Positions 48,473 through 58,734 of a stretch of 64,000 nucleotides of DNA are shown here, one piece after another. Made by a program: the position numbers and the translations under genes. The notes beneath the pieces were generated by a model. The model was not told the DNA's origin. It ran no database searches and saw nothing but the letters and a program-made list of their open reading frames with translations. The DNA lies in assembly GCA_030512335.1 (NCBI GenBank), contig JAULSU010000004.1, positions 1,860,001 to 1,924,000 on the forward strand, given 5' to 3'. Position 1 is the first letter of the stretch. Every line of letters starts with the position of its first letter. The stretch is from Immersiella caudata. Lineage: Eukaryota; Ascomycota; Sordariomycetes; Sordariales; Lasiosphaeriaceae.

Positions 48473-51353
48473 TTATAATTCGAAACAACTATTGCCCAAG
48501 CGCATTCCCGCCCCAAGCCCAGCAATCTTACGAATGGGCAGCTCTCCTAGGCCACGGCAAAAGGCCTCGACTATTTTTGTCGACCCTTTAGACCCCAAAG
48601 GATGCCATGAGCTCTCCTTTTCACCCCATAACCCATGCTTTAAGAGGATTCTATCCTCGAAATCGGCCCTAGCGGCAAGAAAATCTCTTAGCAGCGTAAC
48701 ATACCGGTCTTCCGTTTCATTGTCCATCATAGGGTGCCCGAAACACAGCAGTAGAAATCAAGCAAACGCTAACAAGTGGCATCTCTCACCCCTTCCGTCA
48801 ATAGTTCTCGTCCCAACCCAGGTTCTTGCCCACATCTTGCCATCCTCTCCCTCCTCCTCAATGACGCACTGAAAATTCTCCGTCTCAAACACCATGTCGC
48901 CCGATCCCAAGCTAGTACCGGTATCCGTCGGCTAGCTTTCGAGCGAGATATTCCGCGTTATCAGTCTAGAGAATCATCTCGCGGAACTTCGTCCGGACAT
49001 CAAGATCGGTTGGCCGACGCGGCCCGTCAGGTCTCGTGTAAGCTTTGACGAGCAAGTCATCCAGGTCATCAATCAGCTCGACGACCGAGTCGAGATATCT
49101 TGGTGCTACCAGGGACGTAGTCCTGAGGGTGAGCTTCAAGGCATGGAGCAGGTCCCTGGCTGCATTGTTTCGAGAGTTGAGCATTCTCACCATCATATAC
49201 ATGGCATCGCAGGACTCAAGGCGTTTTCCATTTTTAACCAGCGCGCTGTGGGCTTTCGCGATACGGAGGTGTGGGTCAGCGGGGCTTCGGCTGAGTTTGG
49301 AATGCAGGTAGTCGGTCATCTCCTTGCCGTCGAGATATTCGCAGACTCTTCGACGAATAAACGACAATTTGTCTCCGAAGAAGCCTGAGTCTGACGCGAC
49401 ATACAGCAAGCCGCCAGATCTAGCACTGATCCACCGCTTGGCCTGTTTAGTGATTCAAATACGCTCTGATTTCGGAATAGGAGTATAAGATAGTGCGAGG
49501 GAGCAGCCAGGCCACTCAACCTCGGGGTCTTGGTGATAATATAGCTCGAGGGGCGGGTATGTTTCCTGTGTGATTATTTGCAGCATGGCCGCCATTTTCT
49601 CATGGCGCAGTGGGTCGATGCTGTCAAGTATGCCCCGAAAGAGGCATTCAAAGGTCATTCAGGAGGCTATCCAGCCGTTTTATCAGGGCCTGCGCTGAGT
49701 CATCGTTGGTCAACCCCTCACGCAAAGACCGCGTCGCTAGAAACACCCAGAGGAATACTCCTTCTGTCCGGGTAGAGATTGCGTCGACGATGGCATTCTT
49801 CTCAGAGTCGCTCAGAAAGCAGTAGTTCCACCTGGGGTGGCCTTCCAGGCGGCTCTGAGCAAAGTGGCGAATATCCTCCTTAGTGGAGTCATCGATTTTG
49901 AGCGTCTTTGTTGTGTCATCCCCGAAGGCGCCGCGAAATACGTTCCACGACCGGCTGGAAACCCAAAGTTTGATGCGTGGCGCCTGAGAGAGCCCGAAAG
50001 AAGTTGGCAGAGATCCAAGTGATCGTCTGAGTACTCGTCCAGGCCATCAATGAAGATACAGAAGCAAACCGGGAGCTCGGGAGCATCAGCTACGGCTCTG
50101 ATGGCGCCAATGAGCTCCTGGACGGTCCAGCCTTCTTCGAGGGCACCTGGTCGCTTCGGGCCCCACCGCTCTGTACACGCGCTTGGTATCAATGACGGGC
50201 GTTCCTGGAGAATATCGAACATCAAGCTTTGCAACAAGCCCTGGTGGGACCTTTGAAACTCCGTCCCTAAAGACCTAGTACGTGATTTCTCATCCTCTGT
50301 AACGGTGTTTCAGCAACGCCCGAGCACAAAATTGATGGTATCAAAAGAACAAACGACGTATCAGAACAAATGGCTTGCCACTGCAGTCCGCGGCGCCGCC
50401 CCCACCGGGAGAGAGTGTCAACAACCTCGTTTCAACCAACGATATACTTCATCAGTGTTGACTTTCCTGACCCCGGTTTTCCTGAATCCAAAAGGCCCCA
50501 CTGCCAGATGCGAGCTAGGATGGTAGGGTAGAATTCTAAATCTAGTCAAGCGTCCCGCTGCCAGCCCGTGACCGTGGTCTGGCGTGGCTTTATCTCGGTT
50601 GGCCAGGCTGGACAATAAAGCAACTTCCCTTGTCGCCTTCCTACTCTGTATGGTGAGATGGGTTATACGCGCAGCCAGGTCTTCCACTTGGGCAATTGCG
50701 GTACTTTGGCGGCCACTGCTCGACCGGAGCTGGGCAATGGCTTCTCGTAGCTGGTCGAGTCGCTGGCCTTGCTGGAGGTTGGCCTGGCTGTTTTCTCGGG
50801 ATGAACTGTCCAGCTGGGCTTGGATGGCCTTGATTTGTCGACTGGGCGTGGAAGATAGGTTACCCAGTCAGGCCGCGCTAGATGGGTAGAAGCTTAGACC
50901 CCCTAACCGATCCACCCCCATGCCGATCATCATTTTCCCCCAAACACCGCGTCGCGCTCCCCCCATCGCAACAGCAACAACTCCTTTAATTTAGCCGCAA
51001 TCTACACCAAATTCAAGATACCGACGCTCCGTAAGCAGGATATCCAGACTATAATCGATTTAGTTAATAACGGCGTAACTTTACGAGAAGCGACAGTAAA
51101 AACCAAGGTCCCGTATACCACACTTTAGGGCCGGCTCTATAGTGCGACCACCTGTAATAAACGCGAATTACAGCACTGGCGGCTTTCTCCAGCCGAGGAG
51201 ACTTTTTTAGTGGATTAGGCTTGTAATAAAGAAGCTTCTGTAAGGCCTCCTATAAAGGCGTAACTCTTTAGAATGGCGTAACAGATCCTCGCGTAAAGAG
51301 GAGACTTACACCTGCTTAGCAAACGCTAGGTCGACCGCTTTCTCGACCGCTAT

Positions 51354-51863
51354 TGACTCGGGGCGATCGTTCCGATCACCCCTTGTGGTTCTTTTGGGTG
51401 TTTTTTTGTGCATATCGCTGTAACCATTTTGTAATTAGCGAAGTTTTGGCGCGCGCCGTCAAGGCCGCGCCGCGCGGTTCTTCGAACCGCGTTTCTTCTC
51501 AAGGCAGGCGAACAAAAGGAGAAAAAGGACGACATCGGCGATTTCACCACGAGTTGCACCCGCGAATGGCTTGAGTGACCTCTCCTCCCTTTGATCGGAG
51601 GAAGAAGTAGTAGTCCCCGGTCCCTTTTTTTAGTTGTCCCTACTCGGTTGTCCCTACTCGGTTGTTCCTACTCGGTTGTCCCTACTCGGTTGTGTGCCTC
51701 CCTCCAGGTCAGTCCTCGTTTTCACACGTCAGTCCCACGCGTGCTCCTTCGATCGGAGAAGGAGCTACTTTACTGGCGGCCATACTGGCCGCCATCGGCG
51801 TTCTTGGGGGTGGTTCTATTCTTTTGTGCCCTGAGTCTTATGGTGCATCACCGCACCTGTTCA
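51354..51863. mobile_element. 510-bp hairpin-rich insertion nested in transposon
   Basis: It interrupts the transposase between RFLDRY and KNVKVK. Removing it and one copy of the flanking CTAT (51350-51353 and 51864-51867) restores the frame. Base composition is normal, unlike its AT-rich host. It holds inverted repeats at about 51360-51382, 51473-51491 (CGCGGTTC/GAACCGCG), 51590-51603, about 51741-51763 (GCTCCTTC/GAAGGAGC) and about 51774-51794 (TGGCGGCC/GGCCGCCA), plus a 14-bp tandem repeat. No ORF with a known domain. Confidence 0.7.
51633..51688. repeat. 14-bp tandem repeat, four units
   Basis: Units of GTTGTCCCTACTCG at 51633, 51647, 51661 (one substitution) and 51675, with a partial fifth. 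Confidence 0.95.
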
Positions 51864-53359
51864 CTATAAGAACGTCAAGGTCAAATCCTCTCACCCTCTC
51901 GATCAAAAACGACGCTAAGGCAGTACCAAGGAAGCCTATAATAACTTTTTTCACCACTTAAAGTTCCAGATTAACAGTAAAAACATCCCTTTAAAGCACA
52001 TCTTTAACGTTAATAAGCACAGTATATAAGAGGTGGAGAGTATAAAGGGTGGTAAGGTTATTAATAACTCCCTGATGTCTAAGGTATATAAGTAAACCTT
52101 AAAGGCTATAACCTAGGTCTCTGTTATTAAGGCGGTTACTGCTAAGGGCTAGAGACTTACACCTGTTGTGGTGTTTACCGGTGTAAGTTTATAGGGTTAG
52201 TAATACTGTTTACCGGTGTAAGTTTATAGGGTTAGTAATACCCCGATTACTTCTGGAAATAACTAATTATCCGCGATTAAAAGTACGAATACTCCCTTAC
52301 CGGCTTCTCTAATAAAAGGATCGCCTTAAAGTGGTCAAAAGAAGTTTATTTACCAGAAACTCGGTTAAAAAACCCTGTGTAATAAAGACTTCTTATTTTT
52401 AGCAAGGCGAGTAGTTATATCACTAATAACTTTATACTTACCGCCTTTTAAAATAAGGTTTAACTTCTGTATCTACCGCCTTACACCTCTTATAAGTCTT
52501 AGCCTTTTAACTGTAGTGTTTTTTCCCCGCTTAAGACGTACTTTTGCCAGGTGATTACCCTACTGGCAGGTTATTAAATAACCGCTCCCCTTAATAAATA
52601 ATAATAGTTATTAGCTTATAAAGACGCCTTTATTTAGGGTTGTACGGTAAGGAATATACGTAGTGGATTTAAAAAGACGGGGATCTAACTATTTAACCCC
52701 GTTTAAATATTAGAGGACTGTGAAGTGTTAATTAGGGACTTACCCCCTCTTTTAAGCCGCTTTTTAACATTAATAAACCTTTTTATTACGTTAGTAACCC
52801 TTTTAAAGACGCCTTAACACAGCCGTGATATTTATAACAGTTTATATAACACCTTACAGTAGTAATCGCCTTCCTCTTACAACGTTAAAAGCCTCCTGAT
52901 CAAGGCAGGGAAGGCCCTGGATAAGGGTAACGCTTGTAGGGCTCTTTTAGAAGCGGAAATCGCGCACCTACAGGTGGATCTCGTTATTAAAAAGCCTTAT
53001 ATGAAGAAGTAAGTAAGGGAGCTTGTAAACGATAAGTTCGCAAGTATGGAATCTATTGTTAAAGCGAATAAGGCCTTGATGAAGCCCCCTATAGGGAGGA
53101 AGCGGAAGAAGACTGCGGACCCGCCTTCTAACTTTAAGGATCGCGTAAAAGAGGTTATTTAAGTATTTATAGGTTTCACGAGGCAGAGGAGATGTAATAG
53201 ATATTATTTTCTACTGTTTTTGGCCGTGTGGGAATGTTTTTGGCATTGGTGTTACAATGGGGTGACCCCCTGTTTCCATGGTCGGTTAGGGGGTGGATCG
53301 GTTAGCGGGTCCAAACGTCTAGCTACCCGGAGGTCTAATGGCTTCCCACCCGGTGATCC

Positions 53360-53670
53360 TGTCAGATAAACAGCGATTACCACTTGTCAGAGTAATTGAA
53401 CGTTCCCTGCTTTTTAGTGCAGTGGTAATACGCGACAATTAAGAGTCTCAGTGCCTCTATGGAGCAAGCTGACGTGAGCGCCAAGACCTTATGAGTTCGA
53501 GTCGAGGTGCGGGCACATGGAGTTTGGTTGCCTCCAGGAGACAAAAGTTCTCCAGCCCTAAACCCTCAAATGGCTCTAGAGCTGAGGGGGTGTGTCAGAT
53601 AAACAGCGATTACCACTTGTCAGAGTAATTGAACGTTCCCTGCTTTTTAGTGCAGTGGTAATACGCGACA
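53360..53670. mobile_element. miniature LTR retroelement (TRIM/SMART-like), 311 bp
   Basis: Two identical 78-bp direct repeats, 53360-53437 and 53593-53670, each begin TGTCAGATAAAC and end ACGCGACA (TG...CA). They flank a 155-bp internal region. The host GATCC is duplicated at 53355-53359 and 53671-53675, the 5-bp target duplication left by an LTR integrase. A purine-rich GAGCTGAGGGGG sits just before the right repeat, where a polypurine tract belongs. There is no coding capacity, so mobilisation would be in trans. A Pol III B-box-like GAGTTCGAGTC lies at 53493-53503. The usual TGG primer site is not seen after the left LTR. Confidence 0.85.
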
Positions 53671-54113
53671 GATCCTTTGAACTTGCAGCGGTATTGCCGC
53701 CTGCGCGGTTCCGATGGTCCCCCGCATGGCGCTCAATCTCTTCACTCCCAGCGCGGTCCTCAAGGCCGCCTTGAAGCTGTCATAACGGGAATGCCCGTAA
53801 CCTGTTATTTTGATGGAACCGACTGCATCGAGCAGCGCCGTACATTCATTTGGCAGAGCGCGCTGCGAGGTCTCTCAGGGCCGTGGCCTCGGGTTTGGGG
53901 ATGGGCAGCCCCGGTGGGGTCCAAGGCGCCTGGGTTTGCGAGGGCTTCGCTAAGTCGTTGGACATGGTCAAAGATGTTCTCCGTCTTCAACGTCTCGGCT
54001 GTTGCGCCTTTAGCAGACTGGACAATCTTGGCTGTGTTGGACAACAACCGATGCGAATACTCGACGAATTGAGCGACAGCGGCCACGAGACTAATGGCGG
54101 CGAGAGCTTCCAT

Positions 54114-54649
54114 GGAGATAAAAACTATCCTTGTGGGATAATGGATCAGTGTTTGTCGGAGTGACGAAGCGGGGTAAGGAGCCGAGCGTCAGATGCGTCG
54201 CCAAGTGTGACCGCCCTGTAGCCATGGACTGGCCCAATAGCAGCCGCTTCAGACGCAAGGCAAGAGTGCCTGGCAGTGTGGAGCACAGACCGGATGGGAG
54301 TGTCGCGACGCCCGCGGCCCCAATTGACCTTTCGCCATTGTTCGCCCTGTCCTCGCTCTTTGCGCGCGCATAAACAAGGAGAACCCCAGCGGAGGAAGAG
54401 AGACAACGCGGCTGCGTTGAAGTCGCAGCAAGGTTTGGGTTACACAACATAACGGGAGGGACTGCTAGGGGAGCGCACCACGTTCGGATACTTCCGGTCG
54501 GGCCCAATTGTGCCGTCTTATCGGGAAAATGAGGGAGCTTGGGCTTTTCTTGAGGCGCAACTCCGAAACATTATCTCCCTCCAACGCACTCAAATCGCGA
54601 GCACAGGACTCACGTTGATGCTATCGCGCACCGACCAGTCAACGCCATT
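54114..54649. other. divergent spacer between NLR pseudogene and esterase
   Basis: About 535 bp with both upstream regions. No gene recognised. Confidence 0.4.
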
Positions 54650-55741
54650 ATGTCGCTGCTCGCGCTCCCCCGGCTGCTGCCAAGGCTCCTCCGGCCAGCC
54701 ATCGAAGCCATCTTCACATGGAATTTGCCATGGCGCTACCGCTGGCGAATGCTCATTCTACAGCCCATCAGCGTTTTAACCTTTGCCATGTCATCAACCC
54801 GCTGGCTTTTCACCCGCGCATACACTGTCGAGTATCTCACCGTTGCCCCTGGCCGCACCATCCGCGTGCTCATCTTCAAAGCTCCCGCCAAGCCTGACTC
54901 GAATAAAAAACTCCGCCCTCTTCATGTCGATATCCACCCCGGAGCGTTCATCGGTGGCTGGCCTGAGGACGACGCAATATTCTGCGATCAGCTGGCGCGC
55001 GAAACGGGTGCCGTCGTTGTCAGCATCTCTTATCGCTACGCACCAAAGCATGTCTTCCCAGCCGCGCACGACGACGTCGACGCTACCATCCGATACTTGC
55101 AGGAACACGCCGAGGCCAAATACGGCGCAGACCCGACTTTGCTCACTGTGAGCGGCTTCTCGGCTGGAGGAGCACTTGCCCTTGCAGCTGCACAGGCCGA
55201 GGCGTGTCGGCCTGCCTCAAAGACAGGCATCAAGGCCAGTACGACCTTCTACGCGGCATGCGATCTGCGACTCAAGCCGCAGGAGAAGCCGGCCCCGCCC
55301 AACATGCCGGATGATCCAGCGGCTTTCCTCGTTCCTTTGTATGACTCATATGTTGAGCCTGTGAGAAGTCAGAACATGGAGAACCCGAGGATGAACCCGA
55401 TTTTGGCCAGTGTGGATCAACTCCCGGAGAACATGTTCGTGTGGGTTGCAGGAATCGACATTCTGGTTCATGAGCAGACGACGTTTGTGGAGAGGGTCAA
55501 GCAGGACTTGGCTAAGGATCCAAAGCATGAGGGGAGGAGGGTGGAAATTGGGGTTGACGACAAGGGGTTTCACGGCTATCTCAATCGTAAGTCATTCCAG
55601 ACAGAGAATGATCGAGAATGGCAAACTGACAGTTCATTAGTTCCGGATAGCATCATTCCGCAAGATAAAAAGCAAAGGGCGTTTGCTCCAGCAATACAGT
55701 TCATCAAGGAGACTCACCTGAGGTATGGTTTTCAGTGGTGA
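54650..55741 (+). CDS. alpha/beta-hydrolase fold-3 esterase (HSL family)
   Basis: Exons 54650-55586 and 55641-55741 (54-nt intron, GTAAGT donor) give 345 aa. Retaining the intron stays in frame and adds 18 residues. The N-terminal hydrophobic region (WRMLILQPISVLTFAM) may anchor it to a membrane. The hydrolase core shows the oxyanion segment HPGAFIGGWPEDD, VVSISYRYAPKHVFPAAHDDV, the nucleophile elbow GFSAGG, an acid region VWVAGIDILVHE, and the His in GFHGYL. The family hydrolyses esters of short or medium acyl chains and some lactones. The second residue of the HGGG motif is Pro here. The substrate is unknown. Confidence 0.9.
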   Translation: MSLLALPRLLPRLLRPAIEAIFTWNLPWRYRWRMLILQPISVLTFAMSSTRWLFTRAYTVEYLTVAPGRTIRVLIFKAPAKPDSNKKLRPLHVDIHPGAFIGGWPEDDAIFCDQLARETGAVVVSISYRYAPKHVFPAAHDDVDATIRYLQEHAEAKYGADPTLLTVSGFSAGGALALAAAQAEACRPASKTGIKASTTFYAACDLRLKPQEKPAPPNMPDDPAAFLVPLYDSYVEPVRSQNMENPRMNPILASVDQLPENMFVWVAGIDILVHEQTTFVERVKQDLAKDPKHEGRRVEIGVDDKGFHGYLNRKSFQTENDREWQTDSSLVPDSIIPQDKKQRAFAPAIQFIKETHLRYGFQW

Positions 55742-56147
55742 TGTGCTGTGGTTTTCGAGGAGTTCAGGCCAGCGGATCTGTTTTGGACACGTGCATTGCG
55801 TTGTAAAATTACCAAGCAAATCTCTGCCCTATTGTTATGAAGAGTTTCCTTTATTCTTTGTCATCAATAGGAGCGAAGACGAATGCTTTGTCAACTTTGG
55901 CTTTGACAGCTCAAGTTGAACAAAGCTCGCCCAGTCCGTTACCACTTTCACAATTCGTATCACAACAATGCTCATTCAACGCGATAAGGCCTCGACATGA
56001 AGGAGGCTTTGACGCTATTGACAAGACATCATGGCATTGTATTCGTTCACTTCATTTCACCTCGCCACGTCGAGTCCTGAAAACAAAGGAGGTATCACAA
56101 GGAGTCCGCAGTATAAATGGCCGTCACATTCCCTTCTGAATATCTTC

Positions 56148-56151
56148 TTTC

Positions 56152-56187
<36 letters not shown>

Positions 56188-56200
56188 CCATCATCATCAT
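56148..56200. repeat. (CAT)n trinucleotide repeat
   Basis: About 16 ATC/CAT units in the 5' leader of the following gene, broken once by ACC. Confidence 0.9.
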
Positions 56201-56310
56201 CGCCATTGTCTCCCCATTTCACCAACACCCAACTCAACACCACCTCCACATTCCATCCAACCTCACCCAACAAACCAGACCACAGGTAGGTAACTAACAC
56301 CAACAGTCAA

Positions 56311-56958
56311 ATGTGCCGCATCATTCAACAACTCCAATACTGCCCCATCTCCACCCACCCTCCCGTCGGCGTCCAAACCACCGGCACCTCGGGCACCACC
56401 ACCTGCCACTGCGGCATCAGCGAAGTCGAGTACATCGATCCCATCCGCAGCTATATCTTCATGATGTCCTGCCCCACCTGCATCCGCGAGGCACAGGTTC
56501 AGATCGAAGCTGATGTCTCGGCTGAGGATCTGGCTCTTAGTCCTGTGCTTCAGGCGCAGGGTTGGTTTGAGATGGATCTTGATCTTGATCCGGAGGCGTT
56601 GGCGCTTTCGCCGGTGATGCAAGCTCAGGTTCTGCCAAAGGTTGATTTGGATGCGGTGGGTTGCGCTCAGTGGCTTGGTGAGGTTGAGTTTAGTCAGGTT
56701 TCGGATGAGGTGCTTGCGGCCCAGGTGATTGCGGAGCAGGTGATTGCGGAGCAGGTTGAGTTTTATGGGGAGGGAGGTTATCAGACTAGGGCTGGCACTA
56801 GTGAGTTTATCCCCGTTCCCCAGTATGTTGAGGCTCCCGCCATGCCGGCTGAACTTATGGATAGCTCAGAGTGGATGAACGGAGCCGAGGGTTTGAACCT
56901 TCAGATGGAGGTTCAGGAGTTCGGTACCGAGATGGGTTGTGAGGCTGAGTACGTGTAA
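56311..56958 (+). CDS. acidic protein with Cys-rich N-terminus (215 aa)
   Basis: An intronless frame from ATG 56311. The first 60 residues carry six cysteines (MCRIIQQLQYC, TTCHCGI, MMSCPTC), a plausible zinc-binding or redox region. The remainder is Glu/Asp/Gln-rich with repeated LALSPVLQAQ/LALSPVMQAQ and AEQVIAEQV motifs. A TATA-like AGTATAAATGG at 56110 is about 200 bp upstream. I do not recognise a family. The ordered repeats and strong promoter elements favour a real gene. Confidence 0.55.
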   Translation: MCRIIQQLQYCPISTHPPVGVQTTGTSGTTTCHCGISEVEYIDPIRSYIFMMSCPTCIREAQVQIEADVSAEDLALSPVLQAQGWFEMDLDLDPEALALSPVMQAQVLPKVDLDAVGCAQWLGEVEFSQVSDEVLAAQVIAEQVIAEQVEFYGEGGYQTRAGTSEFIPVPQYVEAPAMPAELMDSSEWMNGAEGLNLQMEVQEFGTEMGCEAEYV

Positions 56959-57283
56959 GTCTATCCCTGGTTGGACAGATGGAGCGCATGTGTCCGTCCC
57001 CCGGTTGGGATGGGTACATGTGAACAGACATGTGAACAGTCTCTTGGGGCGGCAAGATAATAAAATGAAGATGGTCACCAAATGGAACGAATACAATACA
57101 ATATGTGAAAACAACTAGAATCGCTATCACAATGTTACATGTGAAATTGAGAACCCGACGCGGGCCTAGGTTTTGAGAAACTCGGACCCACCCAAACAGA
57201 AAAATAAGAACAGAACAAGAAGTTTCTCAATGGCTCAACCAACTCAGAGAAAAATGCATCACTAACTCCTCGCTGAAATCGTG

Positions 57284-58133
57284 CTAGTCATCAGCTGTGA
57301 CACCGTAATCCCCATTTTCGTACAGCGTGCCGATTGTGACTCCTCGATTCTCGGCAATAAGCCCGATCAGCTGCTGTCCGATGTCTTTTATCTCGTTGTA
57401 CTCCTTGAGCAACTGAATGTGGTTTTGGACAATGCTCTGAGCAGACACGCTGAGAGGGATTAGACAAATCCTCTGCGCTCGAGAGCCAAGAAGATCAGAT
57501 CCATCGCGGGCTCGCTTGCTTACTTGGGCGGGAGCTTCGCCTTTGCGCTTTCCAACCGGGCGACTGCAAGCATCTCGGCCTCTTGCTCAATGAAAAATTC
57601 GCACTGCCAACCAGTCAGCCACCCCCGCTACCCCACGTGAAGGGGAAACGGTCAAGGACTTGCATGCTCGGCTAACGTTTTGAAGAAGGACTCCTGTAGT
57701 ACCACCCAACAATCAGCAACCCTCGAACCCTAACTCACACAATTTTCTTGTTGGGTTTTTTGAGACCTACGCCCAGGATATAGTTGACTTCCGCCTCGTC
57801 CTCCGCTTCGACCTCGACCGAGTCGTCCAGCCCAGGGCCCGTCAGGACAATCTTGAGCGGCGATACAATGCGGGCTTCCACTTTCCACGGGAGCGCTTGC
57901 ATCCCGTCGACGTATCCCTTCCCTTCGATGGCGGAGGCCAACTCTTCATAGGTCGCGAGGCGCTGCTTCAGTCGCGAAGCGAGACGGCCATAATCTCGAC
58001 CCGTATCAATGAGGTCGTCGAGTCGCTCTTTGAAATTGTCGACGCCCACGGAGTTATAACGTAGTGTAAAATCGACATCCGATTCATCTGGCTTTCTAGT
58101 TTTCCACTCCTCAGTTGGTGGTGAGTCGGCCAT
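57284..58133 (-). CDS. Swi5/Sae3-like recombination protein
   Basis: Exons 58133-57741, 57693-57664, 57603-57524 and 57449-57284 join to 222 aa. The C-terminal 55 residues (VQNHIQLLKEYNEIKDIGQ, LIGLIAENRGVTIG) are the Swi5 signature. Swi5-Sfr1/Mei5 assists Rad51/Dmc1 strand exchange in the nucleus. The preceding 165 residues (DFTLRYNSVGVDNFKERLDD, PLKIVLTGPGLDDS, then a helical EFFIEQEAEMLAVARLE) are not recognised and make this longer than typical fungal Swi5. Intron 2 has a GC donor (GCAAGT). The 30-nt second exon is the weakest element, but the frame is maintained throughout. Confidence 0.75.
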
Positions 58134-58734
58134 GTTCGCTTCTTTCAGAGCGCTGGTGTAAGTGGGTGACAGGCACGGAATTGGGGGCGAAAAGCGATTG
58201 TGTGGCAAGGAAAACGGGAAGTGCGGTGCTGGGGTGGTGCAGTTGCTTGGCAAGAAGAGGGAAGGAAGGAAGGAACGAACTTGCTGGCAGCCAAGGGAGG
58301 ACATGGCCAGCAGGCGGGCCGCGCCTGTAGCTTTGTCGAACCCAAAACACATTGGGCACATGACTCGCTGTCGCACGGCGCTGTACTGCAGATTTCGGCA
58401 GCTTGTCGGCCTCACGCCAACAAGCAGCGCGCCATCCCGAAGGAAGATGCGGGGCCCACAGAGAATGGTCAAATTCACGCCAACGTATTTGCCGTTATCT
58501 GGCGATGCCGGTGATCCATTAGCATCGATAAACCCAAGCGCTAAATGGCCAAGCTCCCGCTTCCCCGCTCCTTTCGATAATGGGCCCAATCCTGCTGGGA
58601 TGGGCCGTCTTCCTCCTCCGCTCTGAACGCCTGAGCGCAGCACTCCGCGCGACGCTTGTATCGCACCACCTGCCCTCTCCAGCCAGATCCCATGATCACC
58701 ATGTGCCAGTGGATGCACTTCGCTTGTTCGCGCT

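Larger units (their letters stand above)
50895..53312 (+). mobile_element. degenerate pogo/Fot1-like DNA transposon
   Basis: The ends are imperfect inverted repeats sharing CTAACCGATCCACCCCC (left from about 50895, right ending near 53312). The plus-strand frame reads NNGVTLREATVKTKVPYTTL, a psq/CENP-B-type helix-turn-helix, and later VDRFLDRY, KNVKVKSSHPLDQ, FQINSKNIPLKHIFNV and KGGKVINNSLMSKVY, matching a pogo/Fot1 DDE transposase. The body is very TpA-rich and conserved Gln/Trp positions are repeatedly TAG or TAA, as RIP would produce. It carries a 510-bp secondary insertion (51354-51863). The C-terminal part near 52880-53160 (RALLEAEIAHLQVD) is better preserved. Confidence 0.8.
48473..54113 (-). 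pseudogene. NACHT-type NLR pseudogene split by transposons
   Basis: Reading down the minus strand: ATG 54113 opens a fungal NLR N-terminal domain (MEALAAISLVAAVAQFVEYS and NIFDHVQRLSEAL). After two mobile insertions, a coiled-coil at 50880-50640 has IKAIQAQLDSSSRENSQAN and QRLDQLREAIAQLR. The P-loop GKPGSGKSTLMKYIV lies at about 50454-50489 in a different frame, then QSLMFDILQERPSLIP, FCIFIDGLDEYSDDH (Walker B), KLWVSSRSWNVFRGAFGDD and LYVASDSGFF. Lesions are frameshifts near 50000 and 49655, a TGA at 49455-49457, an apparent deletion before the P-loop, and a ragged C-terminus. No intact protein is possible. Confidence 0.85.

Noticed and set aside
53451..53516. tRNA gene inside the miniature LTR element
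   Set aside because: Only a B-box-like sequence and a 5-bp GTGCC/GGCAC pairing are present; the T-arm and anticodon arm do not form.
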